A DNA stretch of 64,000 nt, taken from NCBI RefSeq assembly GCF_008728515.1, contig NC_044984.1:88831181-88895180 (forward strand). Direction: 5' to 3'. Shown here piece after piece: positions 1 through 12,094 of the stretch. Each line of letters starts with the position of its first letter. Within the stretch, counting starts at the first letter, position 1. The stretch comes from Papio anubis (lineage: Eukaryota > Chordata > Mammalia > Primates > Cercopithecidae). Under the pieces are notes generated by a model. The model did not search any database. It saw only the letters and a list, made by a program, of their open reading frames with translations, and had not been told where the DNA came from. Both the position numbers and the translations under genes were made by a program.

Positions 1-166
1 AACAAAAGTAAATCCACAGTTATCCACTCAGTAATACTGCTCCTACATAATCAATTGGGAAGTAAAATGAAAGAAACGTCAGTCTTACTTTTCCACCTTC
101 TTAGCTAGCAGTTTATCTTCAGATTCTTAAGACTATCATAAAACATCACATATGAAAATTAATGAT

Positions 167-472
167 GGCCAGGTGTGGTGGCTCATGCCTGTAATCCCTG
201 AACTTTGAGAGGTTGAGGTGGGAGGATCACTTGAGGTCAGGAGTTCGAGACCAGCCTGGCCAACATGGTGAAACCCCATCTCTACTAAAAATACAAAAAT
301 TAGCCAGGCCTGGTGGCCCCTGCCTGTAATCCCACTTACTTGGGAAACTGAGGCAGGAGAATCACTTGAATCTGGGAGGCAGAGGCTGCAGTAAGCTGAG
401 ACTACATCACTGCACCCCAGCCTGGGTGACACAGCAAGACTCCATCTCAAAAATAATAATAATAATAATGAT
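167..472 (+). mobile_element. Alu, full length, with target duplication
   Basis: A standard two-arm Alu ending in (AAT)n. It is flanked by an 11-bp direct repeat AAATTAATGAT (156-166 and 473-483). Antisense to CEP83. Confidence 0.95.
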
Positions 473-483
473 AAATTAATGAT

Positions 484-1261
484 TATACCAACCCCTTAAA
501 AATTTTAATGAATATCACTTAGTCCTTCATAAGTGAAAAATAGATTAGTCATCAGATTTCAAATGCAGGTTTCACTATCTGAAAAACAACAAAACTAAGA
601 AACTAGAAAATACAAATAATCCTTATCAGATAAATATCATCATTAGATTTTAAAAGGAAAGTATAAAATAAAGCACCACTATATGAAACCTTAGTGTTTT
701 CTCTTCAATATACTAAATCTTCGTTTTAGGCTAGCAATCTTTATCATTCCTACTTTCCACAAGATAATTTTTACATGTAATTCCTTGGATTCAAAACTCT
801 TTATACCACATGCAGTGTAGATCAACTGGCTACTTAACAAAATTTGCAGTTGCTGGATGGCCCATAATCAGAGTGGCAACTTCAAACTGCCAGTCACCTT
901 CCAATGGGTAAGGTCTAGGATTTGTGTTGACTACACATTGTTGAGACCCAGGTTTAGGGCATATGGAATGTGAGTGGTGGACTGGTTTGTGGGTTTGAGG
1001 GTCTGTGTGGGAGACTACAAATTCTTCTTTGTGCAAAGTGTAGGACTGCAACACTGAACGTGGACTTAGTCTATGTCTGGCCTCCCCACTCCCTCTTCAG
1101 CTGAAGCTGGAGAGAATGGGCATTTTGTAAATGTTATGGCATATGCCAATATAATATAATGACATTAAATGAAAACAATAACAAATAAAACATGTTGTGG
1201 GCTGTGGGTACATCTGAGTTCTACTATAACCTGGCTGCTGACTTTCTCTGAGACTTTGAAC
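484..1261. other. intron, no gene or clear repeat seen
   Basis: AT-rich CEP83 intron. No exon-like frame with splice sites was recognised on either strand. Confidence 0.6.
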
Positions 1262-1267
1262 AATTCA

Positions 1268-2274
1268 TGTTGCAGGAAGTCAGGGACCCCGAATGGAGGA
1301 ACCAGCTGGAGCCGTGGCAGAGGAACATAAATTATTAAGATTTCATTTTAATATGGACATTTATCGGTTCCCAAATTAATACTTGCATGATTTCTTATGC
1401 CTGTCTTACTTTAATTTCTTAATCCTGTTATCTTCATAAGCTGAGGATGTACGTCACCTCAGGACCACTATAATTGTGTTAACTGTACAAATTGATTGTA
1501 AAACGTGTGTTTGAAAAATATGAAATCAGTGCACCTTGAAAAAGAACAGAATAACAGTGATTTTCAGGGAACAAGGGAAGACAACCATAAGGTCTGACTG
1601 CCTGCAGGGTCAGGCAAAATAGAGCCATATTTTTCTTCTTGCAGAGAGCCTATAAACAGACGTGCAAGTAGGGAAGATATCGCTAAATTCTTTTCCTAGC
1701 AAGGAATATTAATAATTAATACCCTGGGGAAGGAATGCATTCCTAGCGGGAGGTCTATAAACGGCCAATCTGGGAGTGTCTGTCTTATGCGGTTGAGATA
1801 AGGACTGAAATACGCCCTGGTCTCCTGCAGTACCCTCATGCTTACTAGGATTGGAAAACCCCACCCTGGCAAATTTGGGGTCAGACCAGTTCTCTGCTCT
1901 CGAATCCTGTTTTCTGCTGTTTAAGATGTTTATCAAGACAATGCATGCACCACTGAACACAGACCCTTATCAGTAATTCTGCTTTTGCCCATTGCCTTGT
2001 GATCTTTGTTCTCCTTTTTGCCCTTTGAAGCATGTGATCTTTGTGACCTACTCCCTGTTCTTACACACCCTCCCCTTTTGAAATCCTTAACAAAATTTGC
2101 TGGCTTTGAGGCTCAGGTGGGCATTACAGTGCTACCGATATGTGATGTCACCCCCAGAGGCCCAGCTGTAAAATTCCTCTCTTTGTACTCTTTCTCTTTA
2201 TTTCTCAGCCGGCCGACACTTATGGAAAATAGAAAGAACCTACACTGAAATATTGGGGGTGAGTTCCCCCAATA
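1268..2274 (+). mobile_element. solo LTR of an endogenous retrovirus, 1,007 bp, with 6-bp target duplication
   Basis: It starts TGTTGCAGG and ends CCCCCAATA. It is flanked by the perfect 6-bp repeat AATTCA (1262-1267 and 2275-2280), the duplication size typical of class II (HERV-K/HML) elements. Length and text suggest a MER11-type LTR, but the family name is tentative. The expected terminal CA reads TA, and the position where a polyadenylation signal would be expected reads AACAAA. No internal retroviral genes adjoin it, so it is a recombined solo LTR. Antisense to CEP83. Confidence 0.85.
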
Positions 2275-2322
2275 AATTCACTTATCCTGTGCCTCAGTTT
2301 CATTTAAAATGAAGAAAATAAG

Positions 2323-2634
2323 GGCTGGGCACAATAGCCTATGCCTCTAATTCCAGCACTTTGAGAGGCTGAGGCAGGAGGACTGCTTGAGGCCAGTAGC
2401 CCGAGATCAGCCTGGGCAACATAGCAAGGCCCTATCTCTACAAGAGTTTTTATATTTTTTGTTTGTTTGTTTGTTTTATTAGCCAGATGAGGTAATACAT
2501 GCCTGTGGTCCTAGCTACTTGGGGACCTGAGGCAGGAGGATCACTTGAGCTTAAGTTATAGTGAGCTATTATTGTGCCACTGCATTCCAGCCTGGGCCAC
2601 ACAGCAAGACTTTCTCTTGATCAATCAATCAAAT
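2323..2634 (+). mobile_element. Alu, older (J-like)
   Basis: A two-arm Alu with many substitutions, a (GTTT)n interruption in the middle A-rich linker and an ATCA-type tail. Confidence 0.9.
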
Positions 2635-2639
2635 AAGAC

Positions 2640-3735
2640 AGTCCTGCCTCATCTCACTGACTATTGTAATAGAAGTGAGATAATATATGAATAAAGCACT
2701 TAAATCCTTAAAGTTATAAATAGTTTTTTTTAATGCAAAAAAACTATTATAAATATTTATAGTGTTCTGGTTCTACACTGTCAATGGACACAAATGATCC
2801 AAGGTTCATATAGTTTCTTACAGATGAAACACTCATAGCAGTTTGCTCACTAATAAGAATAAAACAGTCTGATCCAAGTAGAACAGTTTTAGTTTTTATT
2901 AAATGCCCAGAACACTGTAAATATTTAGTAATTGGTAAAGGAAGGTAAGTATATTTTAACTCTTAATTCCAAATAAAGACAATGCAATAAATTTAAAATG
3001 TAGATACGTTTGTAAAGAGAATATTTCACAAAACTATAGATACCAACCTATTTTTTATGAATATGGCAGGATAAAACTAGTATTTCTCTCTTCCATTTGA
3101 AAAATATTCCAAAAGCAACACAAGGAATGAAAAACAGTAACCCCATTTTGGGCAAAACTAGGAGACAAACCACAAAACGAGTAGAAAGGCTGCCAAAAGC
3201 AATGGAGATGAAGTAGGAATATATGGTGTAGGCAGCATAGAGAGAACGCTCCCGTTGCAAATGGCAGAAAAAACAAAGTCTACTTCTTGAAGTTGATGGG
3301 TACACTTTAAGGTATAAACTCCTTGTTTATATCAAAGTGCACAGGTTGACAGCTAGAGCTTTCCTGTATGTGGTTTGGTTCCAAGAAGCAGAAAGAACAA
3401 TGCTAAGTAAGGAATCACACTAACTATATTTGCAGAGAGAAGTCCATCTCTGTGGCTATATGAGACAAAAGACTTTGTATAATGAAATTCCCCAGAGTTG
3501 TCTATCTCCATTGGCTGAGACAAAATAAAAGATAAATAGAATTTTAAAAATCTACAGTCAAAACAGAACTTTCACAAGAAAACTGTTGATATGGAGCTGA
3601 TGAAAATCATAATGAATACTCCACCATTAATTAATGAAGTTATGCAATCAACTCTAATTTGAAATTTTTAAAAATATATAATTATAAAATTGTGTTGACT
3701 AGAACAATAATGAAGAAACTCGTATAATCAATCAC
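2640..3735. other. intron, nothing recognised
   Basis: AT-rich sequence upstream of the fourth coding exon's donor. Frames of 70-85 codons near 3048-3305 (minus) lack splice sites, domains or helical character and are taken as chance frames. Confidence 0.6.
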
Positions 3736-3739
3736 TTAC

Positions 3740-3871
3740 CTCTGATTCATATTTTATTTTTCCTTCGTCTAAAATACGTGCATACTCTTCCTTCTGGTGT
3801 TCAAATTCTGACTTGAGAAATGTATGTTCATAGCGAAGCTTATTATATGCAGCTCTATACTTTTCCACCTC
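3740..3871 (-). CDS. CEP83: CEP83 fourth coding exon, residues 140-183
   Basis: 132 bp, 44 codons, phase 0 at both ends. The acceptor is TTTAG|GAGGTGG and the donor is TCAGAG|GTAAGTGA. It encodes coiled coil beginning EVEKYRAAYNKLRYEHTFLK and ending ILDEGKIKYESE. This is the last CEP83 exon in the window. I searched 1-3739 by eye on the minus strand for the next helical exon and did not find it, so it should lie below position 1. Confidence 0.95.
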
Positions 3872-3879
3872 CTAAATTA

Positions 3880-5110
3880 AAGGGAGAATGCAATTTATCA
3901 TAGATTTATAAACAAAATTTGTACTCACTCCAATAATCACTTTTACAAATATAATTTTAAATTACATTATAATGACAGCCACTCTAAAAGTAAAAAATAA
4001 ATTTAACAGAAATACAAATGAATTTGGAAAAGTCCTCATAACAAGTATCCTACATATAGAATTAGTACATTCCTGAAAAGATACCCAAAAAGTAAATTAC
4101 CATTCAATTAATCTTATTTCTTCACTGGTTCTCATTATAATAAAAGTGTATAGTATGAGGAAAGTGTTAATCTCTGGACTTAAACAACATGTAAGAATGC
4201 AGCACACCTTTCAAAAGATAGATTTTTTAAATGTATAATTTAGTATAAGTAAAACAAATTCAAGAGAGATAAAAGGTTATTGTAATATTTAGTACAGCAT
4301 CTTAACATCTAATTAAATATTACAATGATAGTTCAACACACCAACCTGAAGAATACATGCAGCATCATCTCTACTGACTGACCAGGAACACATGCAATTC
4401 CTTGGAGTGCTCTCATCCTGCTTCCTAACACTACTCTATGAAAGCTGCTGGCATTCTGAATACCCAACGAGAAACTCAGGCAACAGAGCAGAAAGATACA
4501 GGAGACGCTAACAAGAAATTCGATTGAACAAAGAAAGCATGTCTCCTAAAACACCCAGCTCACCAAAAATCTTTAGTTCAAAGAATTCTAAGCCAGTTTA
4601 TAAACCAAGAAAATGGGTTTCATGATTTTACTACAGATACACTTTGCTTTGATTTAAAAAAAAAAAAAAAAAAAAAGCTTGTATTGAACTTAATCACTTA
4701 TCTTGGGTCAAATTTTGTTTATTTACAAAAATTAAATCTACTCCCCAACCATAATGGCTTGCCACTAGGTGTGTATTAGAAAGATCATATTATCAAGCCA
4801 GTAAGCCATTATAAAAGACGATTCTACACTGTTTTGGGTAATGACCACATCACTAGACTACAGCTCTCCAAAGGGGCCCATTTTGAAGGAGACAATAATC
4901 ATTTGTATGTATAAGGCCAGCTATATTTGTTAAATAAGGTAACATATATAAAATGTCTAGCAAGTATCTAATATACTTATTATCTGCAGTCTTATCCTGT
5001 CCCCTTTATTAAGCATTTAATCATACTACACCAACACTTCACCAAAGGAGACTAGTCTCAACCTGAAGTAAAACTGTAACAGATTTTTACTTTTATGAAG
5101 TGGCATGAAA
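3880..5110. other. intron, unique or very old sequence; poly-A run 4656-4676
   Basis: No gene recognised. The 21-A run is followed by AGCTTG and could be the tail of an unrecognisable retroposon. Confidence 0.55.
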
Positions 5111-5114
5111 CTCA

Positions 5115-6050
5115 TTCTCTCTTTCAACAAATATTAATTGAGCACCTACTGTATACCAAAATCTGTTCTAGGAACTTGGAATATAACAATGAACAAAACA
5201 GGTAAAGGTTCCTCCTCTCATGCAACTTCCATTCTAGAGGTGGTAAAACAGAAAATAAACACAATAAATAAGTAAATTATATAGCACAGTAGAAGGTATG
5301 CATACCAGAAAGAAAATGAAAAACAGAGCAAGGTAAGGAGGTCTAAAGGTCTAAGCAGGAATGGGAAAGGCAGGTTGCAATATTAAATAGGTAGACGGGA
5401 GCAGTCAAAGTAGGCCCCACTGAGAAAGTGACATTTTAGCAAAGACTTACAAGAGATGAAGTTAGCCACGACATATCTGGAGGGAGAGTATTCAAGGCAG
5501 AAGAGATGTGCCAATTTGGCTGGGCATGGTGGCTTACGCCTGTAATCCCAACACTTTGGGAGGCCAAGGCTGGTGGATCACTTGAGATCAGGAGTTCGAA
5601 ACTAGCCTGGCCAATATGGTGAAACCCCGTTTCTACTAAAAATTCAAAAATTAGCCAGGCATGGTGGCAAGTGGCTGTAATCCCAGCTATTTGGGAGGCT
5701 GAAGCAAGAGAATCGCTTGAACCTGAGAGGTGGAGGTTGAAGTGAGTCGAGATCACACCACTGCACTCCAGCTGGGCAACAGAGCCAGACTCTATCTCAA
5801 AAAAAGATAGTTTTTTTTAATTAAAACTAAAAATAAAATTAAAGAAATGCACCAATTCTGGAGTGTCAAAGAAACATCAGTAGGCCAATGTGGAAAAAGG
5901 AAAGGAGATAAGAGAGGTAATGGGAGTCCAATCCTGTGAAGCCTTAGAGGCCACTGTAATGACTGAGTAAAAGGGGGAACTATTGCAGGGTTTTGGAGTA
6001 GGGGAATGATGCTTTTCATCGAGACTTTTATCCCATGAGGATAAATGCAC
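5115..6050 (-). mobile_element. L2-like ancient LINE fragment, split by an Alu
   Basis: Text such as TTCAACAAATATTAATTGAG is the reverse complement of the L2 3' end. Characteristic L2 phrases continue to 5515 and resume after the Alu at about 5825-6050. Confidence 0.7.
5518..5806 (+). mobile_element. Alu, inserted in the L2-like fragment
   Basis: Full two-arm Alu antisense to CEP83, about 270 bp downstream of the third coding exon's donor. Flanking L2 text on both sides includes GTGCCAATTT / GCACCAATTC, a likely target duplication. Confidence 0.95.
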
Positions 6051-6073
6051 AGTAAACAACGTAACTTACTTAC

Positions 6074-6166
6074 TTCATCTAGATTCCGAAAACGTTCTCT
6101 CATTGGAGTTTCTAATTCTTGTTGTATTTGGGCTCTTAGCAATTCCAATTTTTGTGGAGTTAATAT
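6074..6166 (-). CDS. CEP83: CEP83 third coding exon, residues 109-139
   Basis: 93 bp, 31 codons, phase 0 at both ends. The acceptor is ATATTAG|ATATTAAC and the donor is GATGAA|GTAAGTAAG, a strong 5' splice site. It encodes ILTPQKLELLRAQIQQELE followed by TPMRERFRNLDE. Translation past the donor into the intron quickly loses its helical character and shows intronic composition. Because it is symmetric (phase 0/0, 93 bp), skipping would delete 31 residues without a frameshift. An Alu lies about 270 bp downstream in the following intron (5518-5806). Confidence 0.95.
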
Positions 6167-6640
6167 CTAATATTTGGAGAAATGCAAACAATATAAAATC
6201 ACATTAAAATCAAGAATTCTCCATATTTCAAAGACTCTCTCCTAATTATGAAAATGGAATTCATGAAAGTTTTCACAATATAGTTATTTTTATAGTCATC
6301 ACTATACAAATAGAATCATCATTTGAAATAATACTTTAAGAATCTCAATTTCAGGCTCTTGGAGATGTCAAAAATTCCATTAACATGAAGTAAAGACAGT
6401 TACTGATTATTACTGCTATTGTTAGGAATAACTATGTTGGTAGCTAAGACTATCATGTTGTATACAATGGCTAATAGTCTAGTTATTTTCCAAAGCAGGC
6501 AAAATAAAGGTGTAACAATTTGTTATACCAAAGAGAACCTTTCAGACTTATTTTCAATTAGAAAAGGCTCATTTGTACTCTCACACTGTACCTAATTTAG
6601 GCTTCTCCTTGTCACACTCTTTTATAGAACTCATATTTTA
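6167..6640. other. intron, nothing recognised
   Basis: AT-rich sequence just upstream of the third coding exon, including its acceptor. No repeat was named by eye. Confidence 0.6.
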
Positions 6641-6813
6641 ATAAGCAATTAAATATTTATGTAAGCCTCATATGGGAAGACACAGTCTTTATTCACCATT
6701 GTATTCCCAATACCTCCCACGAATGTCTGGCACATAGGAACCACTCAACTACACTATTTCACGAATGAATGAGGAACAAATGCCAGCTGTAAAAAAAAAA
6801 AAAAAAAAAAAAA
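6640..6813 (+). mobile_element. L2 3'-end-like fragment followed by a 23-A run
   Basis: Contains the L2 3' phrase (TGTCTGGCACATAGGA, then GAATGAATGAGG), followed by poly-A at 6791-6813. Confidence 0.55.
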
Positions 6814-6939
6814 GTCTAAAGTTTGTATTTATATTAATTTCTACAAAAATGATAATGTTCAGTTTCTTTTTTTATGAACAGTCCAAATACTATGTTCAAA
6901 ATATTACATTCTACTGAATGGAGAGCATACTATATATAA

Positions 6940-7100
6940 AGCATTGTACAATGCACTGTAACCTACATACTATCCTGTTCTAAGCACCTTATATGCATTC
7001 ATTGATTTAATTCCTAGAACAATCCCACAGTATAGCTACACTGAGGCATACAAGGTATCTAAATAACTTTATAAAGATCACAAAAACTCATGTGAAGCAC
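6940..7100 (+). repeat. MIR-like fragment
   Basis: Phrases such as TTATATGCATTCATTGATTT and the decaying MIR core (ACAATCCCACAGTATAG) are visible. Confidence 0.5.
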
Positions 7101-8155
7101 GTATCTCCCCATAAAAACTTCAAACTCTAGTGTTAAAAATAACTCATAAACACAAATAACTATAAAAGTAGGCAATACAGCCTTACCAGACAGGTAAAAA
7201 AGAGAAAACACATTTAGGATAGAAGGCATGATGCATCAAAGGAATGGGAAAACTAAAGCTTATACAGAACCCTTATATAGAAAGCTTACAGAACCCAAAC
7301 TCAAGCCAGGTAACATTTTAATTTGCCTGGGTGTCAGAGACTGTATGGGAGAAAAGCAATTCTCAAAGGTGAGTTAAAGCCATTTTGAATGGGACCACAT
7401 TAAGTACTACAGAAAATTCAAAATTGTGGGTCCCTATATTCACACTGGTAGAAATCTCTAAACACTGTAACATTTCCAAATGCCACCTTGGAGGGCTGTA
7501 CCCTGGCTGGAAACAAAAGGAAAAGAGGTTGCAGCCAAAGAGTGAAAGGTTCCTGAATACCAGGTTTAGACTCTTATTATTTATTTGGTATTCAATAGTA
7601 TTTACTTTAAAAATTTATTTTATTTAAAATGAATATATATAATTACATAAATAATTCAAACAAAAGCTTAAAAGGTCTTCTCACTTCAGTAATCCAATTT
7701 TCTTCTATTGAAGCAATCATTGTTAATAACTTCTTATGTACCCTTCCTAAAACAATCTCCAGATACACAAGCATACATATCACTTTTGATTTCTATACAA
7801 AAAGGATATTGTACATATATTTTTCTGTACCTTATTTATTGAAGGTTTTTAAGCTTAAGAGTGACACTACCATATCCATATTTTACAAAGAAGCAAGATG
7901 AATCAAAAGCTTTAGTGGGAGAGTAGCTGTAGTTGTGGGAAGAAGAGGCAGTAAATGGAGCCAAAGACACCAGATAGAAAACTCATGTCATAATCTGGTT
8001 TACGGTATCAAGTATCAAGTCTGGGTGACAACATCAAGAGTCCAAACTAAGACGAGGTAGCAATTAAAAGGAAGAGATTAATAGGTAACGGTTATATGGC
8101 TCCTGTTTCAAATGATCTAACTTCAAAACTAAGCAAGCAAAACCATGGGAAAACT
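7100..8155. other. intron, nothing firmly recognised
   Basis: Two adjoining plus-strand frames at 7385-7901 have intronic composition with no domain or splice structure. They are not called as genes. Confidence 0.55.
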
Positions 8156-8465
8156 AAGAAAACCTGAACAAAGATGGGATATTAAAAGGTATTAATGAAT
8201 AAGTATTTTAAATATGGTAAAGGTATTGTGGTTATGCTTTTAAGAGAGACTGCACTGGTTTGTTATAGAGATATATACTCAATTATTTGTTGAAACAATA
8301 TGATTTGATTCAAAATAATCCAGAGACATTGAGGAAAAAAGTGGGAGTGGGTGGAACAAAGTAGTAGATAAAACAAGCCTGGCTCAGAGAGAATTATTAT
8401 TAATGCTAGATGATGAGTACATGGGAATGCATTACATGTTTGAGATTTCCAAAACTGAAAGTTAA
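8156..8465 (+). mobile_element. old interspersed repeat, LINE 3'-end-like
   Basis: Text around GGTATTGTGGTTATG and TCAAAATAATCCAG matches a common mammalian interspersed repeat. I cannot fix the family by eye. Confidence 0.45.
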
Positions 8466-9153
8466 CTGAAAGTAAAAAGCCTTTCAGCCAAGGTAGAGTA
8501 AGAGCCCAGATTCACTCTCTTGCCTGAAACAAACAAAAGAACAGACAAAAATTAAACAGTTTGCAAGACACTAGACATAAGAAAGCAAAAGGCAGATCCC
8601 TGAGAGGCACAAAACATAGAAGATGAGCTTTGAGAGTTTTCAGGACGTGGCACAGGAAAGGATACCCATGCAGTTATGATGGACTCCCTGAGTTGAGGAG
8701 ATGAAACTGAGCATCTAGGGACACTGGGGTGGTTAGATTCCTAAGACAGGGTAGCAGAGAAAAGAGGGCACAGAAGGGTAACTATGAAGACCTACAAAAA
8801 GTTTTGACTCATTCAGTAGAGTACTGATTAGCACATGTGTGCAAGGAAACTACCTAAGGCTAGGCAAAGAAACACCTGAAAGGAGTAGAAGGATGAATAC
8901 ACAGAGCTCACAAAGACCTAAGAAGAGTTTCTGTTCCCCCAAATCAGATTAAAATCCTTCATTTCATAAGGAAATTGTTATAGTAGTCAGAAGAATCTTG
9001 CGTCAGTGGTGGGAAATAATTAGCACTACACTAAATACTACTCTGGCTCCCACTTAAAACTTAAAAGCAAGACCTAGAAAGATAAAACTGTTTCCAAATA
9101 ATTCAACTGTGTCCTAAAATAAAGTTCAAGAACATGTATCAGAATATAAAAAT

Positions 9154-9270
9154 ATTGGGAGGTGGAGACTGCAGGGAGCTGAAATCACTCCATTGCACTC
9201 CAGCCTGGGAACAAGAGTGAAACTCCGTCTCAAAAACAAAACAAAAACAGCAACAAAACAACAAAACAAC
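9154..9270 (+). mobile_element. Alu right-arm fragment
   Basis: Only the terminal part (GGGAGGTGGAGACTGCAGGG to the A-rich tail) is present. Confidence 0.85.
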
Positions 9271-9350
9271 TCCAGCATTTTAAAAAGAAAGTTCACAATA
9301 TCTAACACATCAATACACCAGGCATGCAGAGCAACATAACAGAGAGAGAG

Positions 9351-9353
<3 letters not shown>

Positions 9354-9388
<35 letters not shown>

Positions 9389-9436
9389 GTGTGTGTGTGT
9401 GTTGGCAGCGGATAAACTTGTGTGTGTCTGTGTGTG

Positions 9437-9474
<38 letters not shown>

Positions 9475-9475
9475 G
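9354..9475 (+). repeat. (TG)n microsatellite with an internal 75-bp duplication
   Basis: Two TG tracts, each followed by a GCAGC...GATAAACTT flank (GATAAACTT at 9411-9419 and 9486-9494), offset by 75 bp. Confidence 0.9.
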
Positions 9476-9621
9476 CAGCAGGGGGGATAAACTTAAAACA
9501 GGCCCAGAAATGATACAGATGTCACTGGGGGCAGTTACACAGCTTGAATTCCGTATGTTCAAAGAACTAGAGAAAAGACTGAACATGTTAGATAGAGATA
9601 AGGAAGATCAAAAGAGACAGG

Positions 9622-9915
9622 AGCCGAACCCAAGGTGGCTCATGCTGTAATTCCAAGCACTTTGTGCGTGGCAGATCATGACTCAGGGTGGTATCCTTTG
9701 GCATGGTGAAAACCCTGTCTCTAATAAAATAAAAAAATAAAAATTAACCAGTCATTGGTGTGGGCCCCAGTCCCTAGCCTTCCGGTGGCTTCCGAGGCAG
9801 GAGAATGGCACTTGAACCGGGGTGAGGAGGCTTGCAGTAAAGCAGAGATCACTGCATCCCAGCCTGAAGTGACACAGAGAGGCGCTGTCTCCATAAAATA
9901 AATAAAAAAAAAAGA
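9622..9915 (+). mobile_element. highly diverged Alu with many indels
   Basis: Alu order is preserved, but nearly every block carries small insertions or deletions (for example GGGGTGAGGAGGCTTGCAGT). It is far more decayed than neighbouring Alus. Confidence 0.8.
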
Positions 9916-10380
9916 CCAAAATTGAACTTCCAGAGATGAAAATTACACTGCATGGAATTAAAGGCGGGTTAGATATTGCAGAAGAAAAAAAATCAATGAA
10001 AATCAATGAATCTGAAAACATGGCAAGAGAAACCAACCAAAATGAAGCACAGAGACAAAAAATACTAAAAATAAATTAATAAACAAGATCAGCAAGCTAT
10101 GGGAGAACTTTAAGTGGTCTAATATTAGAATGTAATTAAGAGTCTCCAAACGAGGTGAAAGAGGAGACAGAAAATATTTTTAGAAGTAATCTCCAAAATT
10201 TTCAGTTTGATAAAAACTGTAAACTCATAGACCTATGGAATTCAATAAACCCCAAGCACTACAGATACAAAGAAAACTGCAAAGTATGTCAATCAAATTG
10301 CTTAAAACCAGCAATAAAGAGAAGAGCAGCCAAAAAACCAGACAAGGTGCATTACAAAGAACAAAGATAACCTGTGCTCA

Positions 10381-10772
10381 CTACCCTGTAGAGTGATGCA
10401 GCTGCACAATATCCATGCAGCTCCTAATATTATATGTTCAATTACATTACAGATGCCTCTTGGAAACAACAGTGCTTTAAATTCTGTAATGGTGTGCACC
10501 TCACGATTGGCCTGAGCAATCTAACAGCATACAACAGTTTAGGGGTCTTCTAATCTGAGGTCTCTGACAAAGGATCTCTAACTTTTTCTTAACTCCTAGG
10601 AATCTTATTAAAAACAAATACCCACATAATAAATCCTCTCTTCCTCTGTCTCTCCCCATCTCTCCCTCTCTTATCCCCTATATCTCCAAAGCACACATAA
10701 ACCAAAGACACTGACTGAATTAGAGGACTTCTCCCATCCCATTTTAGGAAAAAATATTCTGTCTTAGACTAC
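10381..10772. other. intron, nothing recognised
   Basis: Includes a pyrimidine-rich stretch (10640-10690). No gene. Confidence 0.55.
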
Positions 10773-11074
10773 CTTTTTTTTTTTTTTTTTGAGAAAGAAA
10801 GAGTCTCACTCTGTCGCCTAGGCTGGGGTGTAGTGGCACGATCTTGGCTCACTGCAAACTCTGCCTCCAGGTTCAAGCAATTCTCATGCCTCACCCTCCC
10901 GAGTAGCTGGGAGGACAGGCATGCACCACCACATCCAGCTAATATTTGTATTTTTAATGGAGACAGAGTTTCACCATGTTGGCCAGCCTGGTCTTGAACT
11001 CCTGATCTCAGGTGATCCACACACCTTGGCCTCCCAAAGATCTGGGATCACAGCCATGAGCCACCGCACCCAGC
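10773..11074 (-). mobile_element. Alu, minus strand (sense to CEP83)
   Basis: Starts as poly-T then GAGTCTCACTCTGTCGCC, and ends in the Alu 5' end (CCACCGCACCCAGC). Confidence 0.95.
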
Positions 11075-11816
11075 AGTGTCTTAGACTTCTAATGGAATAT
11101 TGCCACTACTTGTCTCCAAAGAAACATAAGAGTGCTTTACCATACAACAGTCTAGGTGTCATTATCTATTTTAAATCTATAAAAACAAATCTTTAACACT
11201 GCAGTACTTGCCATTTAATAATCTAAAAAAGGCCAATATTTTACAAAGAATACTTTAAGAAGGTAAATACTGCTATGTCAAACATTCTTAATAAATTAAT
11301 GACTGAAACTGAGTATTATATTTTGATCTGAGCTTCCCAACAGTCAAAACAAAATGGGAAACTGTATACTAGGTTATAGTTTTCATTAGCACAAAAAGAG
11401 TATATTAATCATTGGTAAAGTAATTTTCATTTAGTTTTATTAGAATATATCAAATGATCCCCATATGTAAAAAGGTTTTGTTAACATGGTACATAGTAAC
11501 ACAATAACAACATGTACTGACCACTTACTAGATCAAAGTACCATACTAATACTTTTTTTTTATGAATTTCTACCATCACAATTTCTTTTCCTGTGATTTT
11601 TTTTTCCCGCTTCAAATTTTCATTTGTTTTTAGCCTGCTCTAAAATTCTCAGTTATTGCTTGATAAATAAGAAACAAAATACTACAATCTCTGGGTCCTT
11701 GGTGAAAACTGTATTTCTCGCTGAAGAAACTATACCTTTTTATTGGTTTCAGAAAAAATGAGACCTCTTTTTCATTAGCATTTATCAACAGTACAAGTTT
11801 CTTTTCATTTTTATTG
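11075..11816. other. intron, nothing recognised
   Basis: AT-rich, without exon signals or a named repeat. Confidence 0.55.
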
Positions 11817-12094
11817 GTTTTTTTTTTTTTGTTAAGAGTCAGGGTCTCACGCTGTTGCCCAGGGTAAAGTGTTGCCCAGGCTCCAGCTCCCTGAAGCCTC
11901 AAACTCCTAGGCTCAAACAAGTCTCCTGTCTCAGCCTCTTTAGTAGCTGGGACTACAGGTGCATGCCACTACATCAGGCTAATTTATTTAACTTTATTGT
12001 TTAGAGACAGAGTCTCACTATGTTACCCAGGCTGGTTTTGAACTCCTAGCCTCAAGTGACCCTCCTGCCTCCCAAAGTGCACCATGCTCAGCCT
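11817..12094 (-). mobile_element. Alu, minus strand, older
   Basis: Poly-T, then CAGGGTCTCACGCTGTTGCC, with a small internal duplication of the GTTGCCCAGG block and a truncated 5' end. Confidence 0.9.

Larger units (their letters stand above)
8480..10380 (+). mobile_element. HAL1/L1M-like LINE fragment, interrupted by simple repeat and Alu pieces
   Basis: The right part (9915-10380) reads like an ancient ORF1-type coding region: adenine-rich, Lys/Glu-rich, with GAAAATCAATGAATCTG and TTGCTTAAAACCAGC phrases. It is interrupted by Alu pieces and the TG tract. No intact frame remains. Confidence 0.5.

Noticed and set aside
1268..2274. Part of a full provirus
   Set aside because: Both flanks carry the same 6-bp target duplication and no internal retroviral sequence adjoins, so it is a solo LTR.
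1..3739. Next CEP83 coding exon
   Set aside because: No helical frame with acceptor and donor was found on the minus strand here; it should lie outside the window.
5792..6148. 118-codon minus-strand frame starting MELLRAQIQQ
   Set aside because: Only 6074-6166 is real CEP83 exon. The rest reads through the donor site into intron, L2 and Alu tail.
9302..9650. Cys/Val and Thr/His repeat open frames
   Set aside because: They are translations of the TG/CA microsatellite.
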